Below, piece by piece: positions 51,236 to 60,594 of a stretch of DNA of 64,000 nucleotides. The translations under genes and the position numbers were made by a program. The DNA comes from Opitutia bacterium ISCC 52 (GTDB taxonomy: Bacteria; Verrucomicrobiota; Verrucomicrobiia; Opitutales; UBA2995). The notes beneath the pieces are model-generated. The model was not told the origin of the DNA. It saw only the letters and a program-made list of their open reading frames with translations, and did no database searches. The first letter of the stretch is position 1; each line of letters opens with the position of its first letter. The stretch lies in contig CP076040.1 in the NCBI GenBank assembly GCA_014529675.2, positions 2,809,894 through 2,873,893 on the forward strand. Reading direction: 5' to 3'.

Positions 51236-52891
51236 ATGGCCACACCCGAATTCCATTACCAAAACCCATTCCCTTTAACAGGAGACAGAACCGAGTATAA
51301 TTTACTCTCCTCAGAATACGTCGAAGTATCTGAATTTGAAGGAAAACCCATCCTCAAGGTTCACCCCGAAGCCTTGGCCATGGTCGCTCAAGCAGCCATG
51401 CGTGACATAGCATTCTTTCTCAGACCCGAGCACCTGGAAATGGTATCCGCCATTCTGGAGGATCCGGAATCCTCTGATAACGACCGCAACGTAGCACTCA
51501 CATTGCTGAAAAACGCCGAAGTTTCCTCCCACGGCATCCTACCATTTTGCCAGGATACCGGCACCGCGATCATCATGGGTAACAAGGGACAACAAGTCTG
51601 GACTGACAGCAATGATGCGGAAGCACTTTCTAAAGGTGTCTATAATACCTACACGAAGGAAAACCTTCGCTACTCGCAGAATGCCCCACTCTCGATGTAC
51701 GAGGAAAAGAACACCGGCACTAACTTGCCGGCCCAGATCGATCTTTATGCGACAGAAGGCATGGAGTACAAATTCCTCTTTGTGGCAAAAGGCGGAGGCT
51801 CGGCTAACAAAACCTATTTTTATCAAAAAACGCGGGCGGTATTGAATCCCGTTGCCTTGCAAAAGTTTCTGCTGGAACAAATGGGGACTCTAGGCACGGC
51901 CGCTTGCCCACCCTACCACGTAGCATTCGTCATTGGCGGGACCAGCGCAGAAGCGAACCTGAAGCACGTCAAATTGGCTTCGACCAAGTATTACGACGAG
52001 CTACCGAAAGAAGGAAACGAACATGGTCAGGCTTTTCGCGATGTTGAACTGGAAAACCAACTCCTCGAACAATCACGAAAGCTCGGTTACGGAGCCCAGT
52101 TTGGAGGTAAATACTTTGCATTAGACGTTCGCGTGATTCGCCTACCGCGCCATGGAGCTTCCTGCCCCATAGGCATGGGTGTCTCTTGTTCGGCCGACCG
52201 AAACATGAAGGCTAAGATCAACAAGGACGGCATCTGGCTAGAAAAACTGGAAACGAATCCTGGCCGCTTCATTCCGGATCACTTGCGCGAAGCCGACTAC
52301 CAGGGTGTGGTCAAAGTCGATCTCAATCGTCCGATGACCGAGATTCTGGCACAGCTTAGCGAACTCAAAGTTGAAACCCAGTTGAGCCTCACCGGCACGA
52401 TCATCGTCGCTCGGGATATCGCTCACGCCAAGCTCTTAGAGCGCCTGGAGAAAGACGGGGATCTACCCGATTACTTTAAGAATCACCCTGTTTATTATGC
52501 GGGTCCAGCGAAGACTCCAGAGGGTCTACCTTCCGGGTCATTCGGCCCGACTACTGCCGGTCGTATGGACAGCTACGTCGAACCCTTCCAAGCGGTTGGA
52601 GGCTCCATGATCATGCTGGCCAAAGGTAACCGCAGTCAGCAGGTCACCGATGCATGTCAAAAGCATGGTGGATTTTACCTGGGCTCCATTGGAGGACCAG
52701 CGGCCATCCTTGCTCAAGACAACATCAAGAAAGTGGAGCTGGTCGAATACGAAGAGCTAGGCATGGAAGCCGTATGGAAAATCGACGTTGAAGACTTTCC
52801 GGCCTTCATTCTGGTAGATGATAAAGGAAATGATTTCTTTCAGGGTATTCGTAAGAGTTGCGAAGCCTGTGTGGCGGCTGTAGGCGTATAG
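51236..52891 (+). CDS. fumA: Class I fumarate hydratase (iron-sulfur type)
   Basis: This 551-residue protein is class I fumarase in the long single-chain form. It converts fumarate and malate in the TCA cycle. The three cysteines expected to bind the [4Fe-4S] cluster are at 105 (F-C-Q-D-T-G), 224 (A-A-C-P-P-Y-H) and 318 (V-S-C-S-A-D-R), the same numbering as E. coli FumA. The C-terminal half carries the fumarase beta-domain block [10 protein letters not shown] and [11 protein letters not shown]. It is cytoplasmic and not part of a visible operon. Short repeats flank it on both sides. The protein is complete, with an ATG at 51236. Confidence 0.95.
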   Translation: MATPEFHYQNPFPLTGDRTEYNLLSSEYVEVSEFEGKPILKVHPEALAMVAQAAMRDIAFFLRPEHLEMVSAILEDPESSDNDRNVALTLLKNAEVSSHGILPFCQDTGTAIIMGNKGQQVWTDSNDAEALSKGVYNTYTKENLRYSQNAPLSMYEEKNTGTNLPAQIDLYATEGMEYKFLFVAKGGGSANKTYFYQKTRAVLNPVALQKFLLEQMGTLGTAACPPYHVAFVIGGTSAEANLKHVKLASTKYYDELPKEGNEHGQAFRDVELENQLLEQSRKLGYGAQFGGKYFALDVRVIRLPRHGASCPIGMGVSCSADRNMKAKINKDGIWLEKLETNPGRFIPDHLREADYQGVVKVDLNRPMTEILAQLSELKVETQLSLTGTIIVARDIAHAKLLERLEKDGDLPDYFKNHPVYYAGPAKTPEGLPSGSFGPTTAGRMDSYVEPFQAVGGSMIMLAKGNRSQQVTDACQKHGGFYLGSIGGPAAILAQDNIKKVELVEYEELGMEAVWKIDVEDFPAFILVDDKGNDFFQGIRKSCEACVAAVGV

Positions 52892-52936
52892 GAAACCAAG
52901 CTGTCTGGTTTCAAGCGTCAGGAAGATTCTTCCTCT

Positions 52937-52959
52937 ACGACAGCTGAACACTGACACCT
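52937..52959 (-). repeat. Short repeat downstream of fumarase (inverted copy)
   Basis: CGACAGCTGAACACTGACAC followed by CT. This is the reverse complement of the element at 50961-50983 with a few mismatches. Confidence 0.5.
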
Positions 52960-53029
52960 ATTAAGTCCTCGACCCGTTTAGTTAAAAATAACAGGCTGAC
53001 AAAAACCTCTTAGTCATACCCCCCCTGTT

Positions 53030-54064
53030 ATGGAATATAGAAATATTGGCCGCACAGGCCTGAAAGTCTCCGAAATTTGCCTAGGCTCAATGACCTTCGG
53101 TCTCTACACGGACGAAACGGAAGCCGACCGCATGCTCGGTCTCTCCATAGATGCCGGTGTCAATTTCGTGGATACGGCCAACGCTTATATCGGTGGAAAG
53201 TCGGAAACCATTCTCGGCAATATCATGGGCAAGCGCAGGGAAGACCTGGTCTTAGCTACGAAATTCTTTAACCCGATGGGAAAAGGCCCCAATGATTCCG
53301 GCTGGTCTCGGTCACACTTAATGAAATCAATTGAGGACAGTCTCAAGCGATTGAAAACCGACTACATCGATATCTTCTATATTCACCACGTAGACATTCA
53401 AACGCCCATTGAGGAAACACTTCGCGCACTGAACGATCTGGTGAGCCAAGGCAAAATCCGCTATCTGGCATGCAGTAACTTTGAAGCCTGGCGCATGATG
53501 GACGCCCTCTGGATCAGCGACCACCACGACTGGTCCCGCATAGAGTGCTACCAACCTCAATACAGTCTCTTAGTTCGGGACATCGAAGATGAGCTCATTC
53601 CTCTTTGCCAACACAAAGGCGTTGGAGTGGTGGTTTGGGCGCCGCTCGCAGGTGGATTTCTCACGGGAAAGTATCGACCAGGTGCAGAACGTAATCTTGA
53701 GGGAACACGTTCAGCCGATGGATGGTGTTTTCCAGATCCTTTTTACGCGGCTAATTCAGAAGACATCTTAACCACCTTGCTGGAAGTCGAAGAAGACCTG
53801 GGTCGCAGCCCAGCTCAGGTTGCACTTCGTTGGGTGGTAGAGCAGCCTGCGATCACATCCGCCATTGTGGGCGCCCGAAACTGCGAGCAACTGAAAGACA
53901 ATCTCCTCGCTGGCTCATGGAAGCTCGATGATGCTTCTCGGGTGAAATTGACTAAAGTATCCGAGCCTCGGGTACGCTACCCGAAATCCATGGAAACACC
54001 CATGCTTCCTCGCCGACAGGATGCCATCGACATGCCAAGCCTGGCAGACCCTAAATCCGAATAG
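53030..54064 (+). CDS. Aldo/keto reductase
   Basis: This is a 344-residue NAD(P)H-dependent aldo/keto reductase. The tetrad is present: Asp and Tyr in F-V-D-T-A-N-A-Y, Lys in L-A-T-K-F-F, and His in Y-I-H-H-V-D. The cofactor phosphate-binding block A-I-V-G-A-R-N-C-E-Q-L is near residue 280. The overall pattern, with M-T-F-G-L-Y near the N-terminus and W-A-P-L-A-G-G-F-L-T-G-K-Y, matches the AKR11/12-like or YhdN-type bacterial branch. It differs from the enzyme at 5160 throughout. The small DUF4282 gene follows 19 bases after its stop. The substrate is unknown. Confidence 0.92.
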   Translation: MEYRNIGRTGLKVSEICLGSMTFGLYTDETEADRMLGLSIDAGVNFVDTANAYIGGKSETILGNIMGKRREDLVLATKFFNPMGKGPNDSGWSRSHLMKSIEDSLKRLKTDYIDIFYIHHVDIQTPIEETLRALNDLVSQGKIRYLACSNFEAWRMMDALWISDHHDWSRIECYQPQYSLLVRDIEDELIPLCQHKGVGVVVWAPLAGGFLTGKYRPGAERNLEGTRSADGWCFPDPFYAANSEDILTTLLEVEEDLGRSPAQVALRWVVEQPAITSAIVGARNCEQLKDNLLAGSWKLDDASRVKLTKVSEPRVRYPKSMETPMLPRRQDAIDMPSLADPKSE

Positions 54065-54083
54065 TTCTCAAAAACCCATAAGC

Positions 54084-54329
54084 ATGAAAGACTACCTTCT
54101 CTTCAAAAAATTCATTATGCCGAAGGCTCTTCAATTCTTATTCTGGGCTGGCATTGGAGGAACCCTTTACGGAAGTTGGTGGTTATATGCGCACAACAAC
54201 TGGGCGTGGATCATGTCACTGGTTTTTGGGCCACTCGCTACACGCCTCATATTTGAGAGTTTCATTCTTCGCTACCAAACTTACCTTTGCCTAACAGAAA
54301 TCAGGGACAAGCTTCATGAATCGGAGTAG
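54084..54329 (+). CDS. DUF4282-like small membrane protein
   Basis: This 81-residue protein starts best with the ATG at 54084. It has two hydrophobic segments, about 14-33 (ALQFLFWAGIGGTLYGSWWL) and 38-57 (NWAWIMSLVFGPLATRLIFE), followed by a conserved F-I-L-R-Y-Q-T-Y-L-C-L-T-E-I-R-D-K-L tail. The pattern F-K-K-F-I-M-P...F-W, two helices and R-L-I-F-E-S is that of the DUF4282 family, for which no function is established. It overlaps the next gene by 14 bases, so the two are probably translationally coupled. Confidence 0.72.
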   Translation: MKDYLLFKKFIMPKALQFLFWAGIGGTLYGSWWLYAHNNWAWIMSLVFGPLATRLIFESFILRYQTYLCLTEIRDKLHESE

Positions 54330-54756
54330 CTTCATAGCCCTATTTGTTTTCTCATTACTGTGCACCTCTGTACCCTGTGTGGCCGACGAAGGAACTTTGA
54401 TCCTCACGGTTAAGGTAAAAGGAGCCTTGCCTGATACAGGCCAAATATTTCTTTCACTCTTCGCATCCGAGGATGACTACCTCAAGGAACCCTTGAAGTA
54501 CAAAGAAATTAAAGTCGATGATTCCGGAGAGGTTCTTTGGTCCTTCAAAGATCTTCAGGCGGGCACCTATGCAGTCAGTGCAATCTACGATAAAAATTGA
54601 AATGGAAAACTGGATACAGGATTTCTAGAAATCCCCAAAGAGCCCATCGGCATATCCAACGACGCAAAAGGAACCTTCGGACCTCTCTTTTTTAAGAAAA
54701 CATCCTTTCCACTAGATCATTCGACCGAGATCACCGTAAACCTGACTAAAGTATAA
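54316..54756 (+). pseudogene. DUF2141-like secreted protein interrupted by an in-frame TGA
   Basis: The ATG at 54316 gives a signal peptide (MNRSSFIALFVFSLLCTSVP) and a DUF2141-type beta-sandwich. The frame stops at a TGA at 54598-54600. The same frame then continues sensibly as N-G-K-L-D-T-G-F-L-E-I-P-K-E-P-I-G to a TAA at 54754-54756. DUF2141 proteins have the signature D-x-N-G-N-G-K-L-D at this place; here the first Gly of it (GGA) appears as TGA, giving D-K-N-stop-N-G-K-L-D. A single G to T change explains it. Without the stop the protein has 146 residues, typical for the family. It is either a recent nonsense mutation or a sequencing error. Confidence 0.75.
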
Positions 54757-54767
54757 GACTGAAAAAC

Positions 54768-56288
54768 CTACTTCAGTTTTGCCAAGTTCCTCGTCTTCTT
54801 GAGCGTCATATCAAAGCCTTCCTTCGAAAGACCAGGTTCGTTCTTCGGCAACTCAGGAGCAAGGTCGGTAGGAACAAAGCTCTTGAGCTGAGCGAGCACT
54901 TGAGCCGCTACTGGGTTATCACTTCGGATAAGGTTTTTATGCTCATAAGGGTCAGACTTGAGATGATAAAGTTCATTCACTCCATCTCTTCGTTGAATGT
55001 AGTGCCAATCTTCATACACCACAGAGTGGTTTCCATAACCTTGCGTTGTTACAGTCGGGTAAGGCCAGTCTTGAGTTGGATTCTCCAGCAAGGGAACAAT
55101 GCTACGTCCATCAATATCGGGTCGAGCAGGAAGGCCACAGAGATCAATCACCGTAGGATGCAAATCAAGCAGGTTAACCGCATGCTCACAATCCTGAGCT
55201 TTGTCCATACCGGGCAAACGAATCATTAGAGGAGCACGAGTAGACTCCGCCCAGAGAGAGCCTTTCCGGTAGCGCAGCTTTTCACCCAAATGCCAACCAT
55301 GGTCTCCCCAGATCACGACGATGGTGTTGTCTCGATGCGGACTCTTGGCAAGTCCATCAAGCACAACACCCACGCAATCGTCGGCAAATGAGCTGGAGGC
55401 CATGTAAGCTCGGGCAGCGCGTTTGTAAAGTTCATCAGATTGCGAAGTCCACAAATAATCAAGGGATGCTTCGTAGGCAGGCTCACCTTTGGCGTTGAGC
55501 ACATCGTCGAAGTCGTTCTCGTCTACCACAGGGGCGATCACTTGGTCCAAAGGATAGCGGTCAAAATACTTTTGAGGAACATACCAGGGCAAATGCGGTT
55601 TGGAAATTCCCACGGCGAGGAAGAAAGGTTTCTCGCTAGGCTCTTGCAAAAGATCTGCAGCCCATTGCGCGGTCTGATAGTCCGACATTTCTTCCTTTCC
55701 ACCAATAGTAGGCCCCCAGCCAAATTCAGATCCTCGTGGATCCGCGTAAGGTGAATCTTTCATCTTTTTCCCTCCATAGACTCCTTCCCGTCGGGAGTAA
55801 TATTTCGTTTTATCCACCGGCGCTCCACCCTCTCGAGGCAACCAGGTATCCCACGCCCACTGGCCACGATCGAGCCCATGCTCGCTGGCATGAGCATGAA
55901 ATATCTTTCCTTTATTGATCGTGGTATATCCGTTTTTGGAAAAATACTCCGGCAAGGTGGCATACTCCTGAACCAAAGCAGATTTAAGCATATTATGGCT
56001 GTTACCGTAGGCACCGGTTCGATCGGGCATGAAGCCAGACATCATGGCGGATCGCGATGGGCCACAAACAGGACCTGCACAATGCGTGTTTTGAAACACC
56101 ACGGCCCCCTTTTCAGCAAAACGATCCAAGTGAGGCGTTAACATCTGGGGATTGCCATTAAACTTCCCCGCCCAGTCGTTCAGGTCATCAATGGAAATGA
56201 GGAGGACGTTGGGACGAGAGTCCTGAGCAATAGACAAACATCCAATACACGAAATGAAGAAAAAAAGGGTAACCCGAAAGAAAGTCAT
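54768..56288 (-). CDS. Secreted S1-family sulfatase (iduronate-2-sulfatase-like)
   Basis: This 506-residue sulfatase starts best at the ATG at 56288, which gives the signal peptide (MTFFRVTLFFFISCIGCLSI). The metal ligands Asp34-Asp35 lie in L-L-I-S-I-D-D-L-N-D-W, and the maturation motif is C-G-P-S-R with Cys75. G-K-I-F-H-A replaces the usual G-K-W-H, and the second half has W-G-D-H-G-W-H-L-G-E-K, where Asp-His stands for the more common Asp-Asn. This pattern (I-D-D-L, G-K-I-F-H, W-G-D-H-G-W) is that of iduronate-2-sulfatase-type members, so a 2-O-sulfated uronic acid or related sugar is a reasonable guess. Confidence 0.93.
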   Translation of the reverse strand: MTFFRVTLFFFISCIGCLSIAQDSRPNVLLISIDDLNDWAGKFNGNPQMLTPHLDRFAEKGAVVFQNTHCAGPVCGPSRSAMMSGFMPDRTGAYGNSHNMLKSALVQEYATLPEYFSKNGYTTINKGKIFHAHASEHGLDRGQWAWDTWLPREGGAPVDKTKYYSRREGVYGGKKMKDSPYADPRGSEFGWGPTIGGKEEMSDYQTAQWAADLLQEPSEKPFFLAVGISKPHLPWYVPQKYFDRYPLDQVIAPVVDENDFDDVLNAKGEPAYEASLDYLWTSQSDELYKRAARAYMASSSFADDCVGVVLDGLAKSPHRDNTIVVIWGDHGWHLGEKLRYRKGSLWAESTRAPLMIRLPGMDKAQDCEHAVNLLDLHPTVIDLCGLPARPDIDGRSIVPLLENPTQDWPYPTVTTQGYGNHSVVYEDWHYIQRRDGVNELYHLKSDPYEHKNLIRSDNPVAAQVLAQLKSFVPTDLAPELPKNEPGLSKEGFDMTLKKTRNLAKLK

Positions 56289-56313
56289 AATTCCAGCGTA
56301 CTTCTTTAAAAAA

Positions 56314-56375
56314 TGTAGGAGCAAATTTATTCGCGACCCATTGCAGTACGCGTCGCGATTAAAATTGCTCCTACA
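56314..56375. repeat. REP-like inverted repeat
   Basis: Left arm TGTAGGAGCAAATTTATTCG-CGAC (56314-56337) and right arm GTCGCGATTAAAATTGCTCC-TACA (56352-56375) pair almost fully around a 14-base loop. It resembles known bacterial REP sequences with a TGTAGGAGC start. It lies between the dehydrogenase and sulfatase genes and can form a stable RNA hairpin. Confidence 0.75.
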
Positions 56376-56402
56376 GATATCAAATAAAAGGACGGAACTT
56401 GG

Positions 56403-57980
56403 CTACTTAGTGTATTCCCCATTCACCATGCGCATGATGCCTGATGGATTACCATCTTTGAGCTCATCAGGCAGCAGTGACTGAGGACTGCTTTGGTAAG
56501 CGACCAAGCGAATAAAACGTTCTATGGCGTGGGTACCGACAGAGGTACTTCGTCCATCGGAAGTTGCTGGGAATGGCCCGCCATGAACCATCGATGGGCA
56601 TACTTCGACACCCGTTGGAAAGCCATTGTATACTATCCGGCCAACCTTGCGTTCCAGAATGGCCACCAAATCGGCATAGTTTTCTAAATCCTGTTCCGTA
56701 CCGTGGATCGTAGCGGTTAGTTGTCCATCGAGCTCTTCGGCTACGGCCAGCAAATCTTCTTTGGTGTTCCAACGAACCAAGGTCGTTTCAGGACCAAAGA
56801 TCTCCTCACTGAGTGACTCGTCCTCGAGAAAGGTATCAGCACTCACTTCGAATACCGCGGCTACGCCAGGACAACCAACGCCATCGTCATCGTTCACGAC
56901 CAGGGTATTCACTTTCTCGTTGCCACTCCTGGAAGCGACTCCACCTGTATAGGCACTGTGAATACTCGGATTGAGCATGATAGCAGAAGGCGCTTTGGAC
57001 ATTTCTTCTGTAAAGGAAGAGACAATAGCATTACCCGTCTTGGAAGACTCGACTAACACGACCCCTGGATTGGTGCAGAACTGCCCGACTCCCATGGTTG
57101 CAGATACCTGAAGCCCACTGGCCAAGCCTGGACCGTTAGAAGCGGCAGCACCCGGTAAAATAAAGACAGGGTTTACACTTCCCATTTCTGCGTAGACCGG
57201 GATCGGCTGAGGACGGCTGGAAGCCAATTTCATTAAGGCCGTTCCACCAGCAGTCGAACCGGTGAATCCTACTGCCTGAATCGCAGGGTGCGTTACCAGA
57301 GCTGAACCCACCACTCTTCCACTACCATGAAGTAAGCTAAAGGTGCCTTCTGGCATACCCGTTTCTGCGATGGCGGCCAGAATGGCTTGGCCCACGAGTT
57401 CAGAAGTACCTGGATGAGAGGAGTGAGCCTTTACAATGACAGGACAACCTGAGGCTAATGCTGAGGCTGTGTCACCTCCGGCTACCGAAAAGGCTAAAGG
57501 AAAATTGCTGGCTGCGAATACAGCAACCGGACCCGAGGGACGTTTCATCGAACGAATATCCGGCTTTGGAATAGGCTGGCGATCTGGTAAGGCGGTATCG
57601 ATCCGAGCTTCCACCCAGGATCCTTCTTCAGCCACCGTTGCAAAAAGCCTTAACTGGCCCGTGGTTCGACCTGTTTCACCTTGGATGCGTCCTTCTGGAA
57701 GGCCTGTTTCAGCCATGGCACGCTGAGTAAGCGTATCGCCTAAGGCTTCAATCTGATCAGCGATTGCTCTTAGAAAATCAGCGCGTTCAGCTCCTGTCTT
57801 ACGGCTGTAATACAGAAAAGCATTGTTAGCCAAATCAGCGGCCCTATTGGTTTCGTCGGCTGAAGCTGCGTAAAAAGGCGGCTCAATCTCGTTGGCAGTG
57901 GAAGGATCAATCGCGTTGAAGGACGAATCGCCCAGCGCTCCCGTAGAGGATCCAATCAATGATAGTCCATTTATTTGCAT
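56403..57980 (-). CDS. 2,5-dioxovalerate (alpha-ketoglutarate semialdehyde) dehydrogenase
   Basis: This is a 525-residue aldehyde dehydrogenase of the ketoglutarate-semialdehyde class. The catalytic Cys302 is in G-Q-F-C-T-N-P-G and the general base Glu265 is in Y-A-E-M-G-S-V-N-P. The motifs P-S-G-P-V-A-V-F-A-A-S-N-F-P-L-A-F-S and T-G-S-T-A-G-G are those of this class. The enzyme makes 2-oxoglutarate from 2,5-dioxopentanoate, the last step of the non-phosphorylative oxidation of pentoses, hexarates and hydroxyproline. It lies 25 bases downstream of a U32-like gene on the same strand, probably in one operon. It is cytoplasmic. It ties the sugar-oxidising genes in this window to the TCA cycle. 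Confidence 0.92.
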   Translation of the reverse strand: MQINGLSLIGSSTGALGDSSFNAIDPSTANEIEPPFYAASADETNRAADLANNAFLYYSRKTGAERADFLRAIADQIEALGDTLTQRAMAETGLPEGRIQGETGRTTGQLRLFATVAEEGSWVEARIDTALPDRQPIPKPDIRSMKRPSGPVAVFAASNFPLAFSVAGGDTASALASGCPVIVKAHSSHPGTSELVGQAILAAIAETGMPEGTFSLLHGSGRVVGSALVTHPAIQAVGFTGSTAGGTALMKLASSRPQPIPVYAEMGSVNPVFILPGAAASNGPGLASGLQVSATMGVGQFCTNPGVVLVESSKTGNAIVSSFTEEMSKAPSAIMLNPSIHSAYTGGVASRSGNEKVNTLVVNDDDGVGCPGVAAVFEVSADTFLEDESLSEEIFGPETTLVRWNTKEDLLAVAEELDGQLTATIHGTEQDLENYADLVAILERKVGRIVYNGFPTGVEVCPSMVHGGPFPATSDGRSTSVGTHAIERFIRLVAYQSSPQSLLPDELKDGNPSGIMRMVNGEYTK

Positions 57981-58005
57981 AGTATCTGAGTGTGATAAAA
58001 ATGTG

Positions 58006-58938
58006 TTAGCTTACAACAGGAACTCCAAGATCTTTGTGATTTATTCCTGTTTTAGACATCACGGCCTCCGGGAACTCACGCTGAATGAGGTCGTAAACCA
58101 GTTTACTGCGACGAACTCGCTCTCGACTGAGGTTCAGGGCTGTGGTTTCGAGGTGTTTTCCGGATGGATAAATATCGGGCGAATTGCGTAGCCCGAGCTT
58201 CACATAAATAGGCGCGGAAAACTTGATCATATCGGGTGTTTCAAAGTGGCGTAGAAATCCACCAATCCCGTCGGGTGCTTCAATGTAGATATCCAAGGGC
58301 TTGGTCACGACTTGCCGGATGGCACTGAGCTGAGCCACCGAAAGATCGGTGGATACATTCACAGTATCAGAGCCAATATCCTCCATCAGTTTTGCCGAAG
58401 CAGGATTGGCCGGCATCATCACGGCGGATGACTTCACAATAAGATCAGCAGGCAAGTCGCCACTGTCGCGCAGGTCTTTAATCATTTTGATCAAACCCAC
58501 GTCCGCGATCAGGACACTTCGTATACCTAGCTCAACAGCCCGATAAATATCATCAAGACTGTAGCGCAACTGATCAGCTCCACGAACCTGCCACTGGATA
58601 AATTTCCCAACCGGGGCATTCCAGGCACCTCCGATATCAAACCCGGCTCTTGGGGTAGTAAAAAGACAAACTTCAATATTTCGGTCGGCACCGATTTGAG
58701 CCATCTCGCGAATCTCATCGTCACTGAGCATCTGAATCCCGCTGCCCTGACTAATGCGGTGGACAGGACAATCCAGCTTATCCGCTTCTTCAAGCACGGT
58801 TCGAAAAGCCTGAGGACCTTCCGTGCTTGGAATTTCGATACGGTATTGAGCTCCATCTTCAAAGGTCGATAACGAAGGAGTGGAAGCATCCACCAAAGGG
58901 AGATTGAGTTTCTTAAGAGCGTCTTCGGATGACTTCAT
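58006..58938 (-). CDS. U32 peptidase-like TIM-barrel protein
   Basis: This is a 310-residue cytoplasmic protein. Several stretches recall the U32 peptidase-like TIM barrel: H-R-I-S-Q-G-S-G-I-Q-M-L-S-D near 60, V-R-G-A-D-Q-L-R-Y-S-L-D-D-I near 118, G-I-R-S-V-L-I-A-D-V-G near 138, and Y-I-E-A-P-D-G-I-G-G-F near 215. There is no classical protease motif, and members of this broad family have several roles, including carbohydrate and RNA-modification enzymes. It is directly upstream of the ketoglutarate-semialdehyde dehydrogenase, which suggests a role in the same acid-sugar or amino-acid oxidation path. The family call is moderate; the function is inferred only from its neighbour. Confidence 0.6.
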   Translation of the reverse strand: MKSSEDALKKLNLPLVDASTPSLSTFEDGAQYRIEIPSTEGPQAFRTVLEEADKLDCPVHRISQGSGIQMLSDDEIREMAQIGADRNIEVCLFTTPRAGFDIGGAWNAPVGKFIQWQVRGADQLRYSLDDIYRAVELGIRSVLIADVGLIKMIKDLRDSGDLPADLIVKSSAVMMPANPASAKLMEDIGSDTVNVSTDLSVAQLSAIRQVVTKPLDIYIEAPDGIGGFLRHFETPDMIKFSAPIYVKLGLRNSPDIYPSGKHLETTALNLSRERVRRSKLVYDLIQREFPEAVMSKTGINHKDLGVPVVS

Positions 58939-59149
58939 AACTGAAAAAGGGGAAGTGTGTGTTTAGTAAGGTAATGAAACTTAGAAGCTGAAGTTACGAG
59001 GCCAGTAATATGTAAACCCCAGAACTACGATGAATGATCTGAGGCTGAAATGGGCCGAGCAAGCACTTTTGATCCTCCAGAAGCCCAGCCAGCCCATATA
59101 AATTTATTACAGTAAAGGGACTAAATGCAACACTAATGCTATATAAACC

Positions 59150-60532
59150 TCAACGGGGCACACTACGTTCTGCATTCACCAGGTAGAGATGCGCCAACAA
59201 GCGATTGAGAAGAGACTCAACGAGGGCCGGATATTTGTCCGTGACTTCATTTCCTTCTTCAGTGGGATTAGGGTAGACTTTGTAGAGCTCATGGTTAGCC
59301 AGTGTGCCATCTTTGTTCCAGTAGACCATGAGCTTAAAATCGTTTTGGCGAATGGCAGACATAGCTCGACGCGGACGGTGAAAGAAGAGGGCTTGTTGAG
59401 GGCGTTGAAATTGACCCGCAGTTTTATCGGATAAGAGAGCCTGGATATTCACGCCATCCACTTCATGAGTGAGTTGATCGGGTTTTCCACCAGCCAAAGC
59501 ATGAAAAGTGGGTAGAAAATCATATCCAGCAACCGGAGTCCTGCTTAAAGATCCAGCTTCTACCCCAGGGCCTACCACAAAGAATGGTACCCGAATTCCG
59601 CCTTCTAACAAATGGTGCTTGGCTCCGGACAAGGGATGATTGGGAGCCATCGCTTTATTATCTCCTCCTGGCACAGTACCACGGCCGCCATTGTCAGTTG
59701 TGAAGAAAACATAGGTGTTATCCTTGATTCCCATATCGTCAACTGCATCGAGCAAGCGACCTACCCCATTGTCTAGTTCTTCCAGCATCGCTGCCCAGGC
59801 CTGAGTATAGCCTCGGTCCGGTGACCCCTTCTTTTGGTATTTCTCCAGGAGGCTTTCACGAGTCACTACAGACAAGTGCTGGGCGTAATAACTGACCTGC
59901 ACATAGAATGGCTTTTCGGCTCCAACCTGCTCATTCATGAAATGTATCGCATGATCCGTGACGGTAACGGTTCGTTTGGGGTCTTCGTTGTCAATAAAGT
60001 GAGGCGGACCTTCGGCGTGATTCCCCGATGCAATCCCCAACGACTTGGGCATGCCTCCTGTCATATTCCCAGTCATCCCATCGCTGGCATCATAGCCACA
60101 TTCCTCAGGCGTGGAAATCATCTGCTCACCCCATTTTCCAAAATGAGCGGCTCTGTAATCAGGGTTCGCAGCCTTCAGTGCCTTCGGAATCGTCAAATGT
60201 TCAGCAGGAATCCAATTGGGGCTGGCGAACTCCGTCCCACTCCTCACCGCAGTCGTGCCGCAGAGAATCGCCCTTCTTGTGGGTGTGCACAATGGAGCTG
60301 GTGAGTACCCACTGGTAAAGCGGCGCCCCTCATCCATCATGCGCGCCATATTGGGAGCCTCCAAATAATCGGACTTGGAGGAACTCACCTTGGGGTCCAT
60401 GAGATCAGATAACTGGCTCCAGCCCTGATCATCGGTAAGAATGAGAATGATATTGGGCGCAGCCCAACTGGATGCAGTGAAACCTCCAATCAGAAGACAC
60501 AGGGTAACGAGACGACTTAAGGATAGAAACAT
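59150..60532 (-). CDS. Secreted S1-family sulfatase
   Basis: This is a 460-residue sulfatase. The ATG at 60532 gives the signal peptide (MFLSLSRLVTLCLLIGGFTA); the frame upstream starts with TTG and adds a polar extension. Metal ligands Asp34-Asp35 (L-T-D-D-Q-G-W) and C-T-P-T-R with Cys82 are present. The motif usually written G-K-W-H reads G-K-W-G, so a His that contacts the sulfate in most members is missing there. T-T-D-N-G-G and A-K-H-H-L-L-E-G-G are intact. The enzyme may be active on an unusual sulfate ester. The TIM-barrel gene is divergent from it over 62 bases. Confidence 0.92.
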   Translation of the reverse strand: MFLSLSRLVTLCLLIGGFTASSWAAPNIILILTDDQGWSQLSDLMDPKVSSSKSDYLEAPNMARMMDEGRRFTSGYSPAPLCTPTRRAILCGTTAVRSGTEFASPNWIPAEHLTIPKALKAANPDYRAAHFGKWGEQMISTPEECGYDASDGMTGNMTGGMPKSLGIASGNHAEGPPHFIDNEDPKRTVTVTDHAIHFMNEQVGAEKPFYVQVSYYAQHLSVVTRESLLEKYQKKGSPDRGYTQAWAAMLEELDNGVGRLLDAVDDMGIKDNTYVFFTTDNGGRGTVPGGDNKAMAPNHPLSGAKHHLLEGGIRVPFFVVGPGVEAGSLSRTPVAGYDFLPTFHALAGGKPDQLTHEVDGVNIQALLSDKTAGQFQRPQQALFFHRPRRAMSAIRQNDFKLMVYWNKDGTLANHELYKVYPNPTEEGNEVTDKYPALVESLLNRLLAHLYLVNAERSVPR

Positions 60533-60594
60533 AAGCGTAAGCTTAAGGTCGAATTGAAGTTGATCAACTCCTCTGTTTTCTAACAATCAAAGCT

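Noticed and set aside
54598-54600. TGA read as glycine or selenocysteine in the DUF2141-like gene
   Set aside because: Other genes in the window end at TGA, and no selenocysteine element is seen; a point mutation is simpler.
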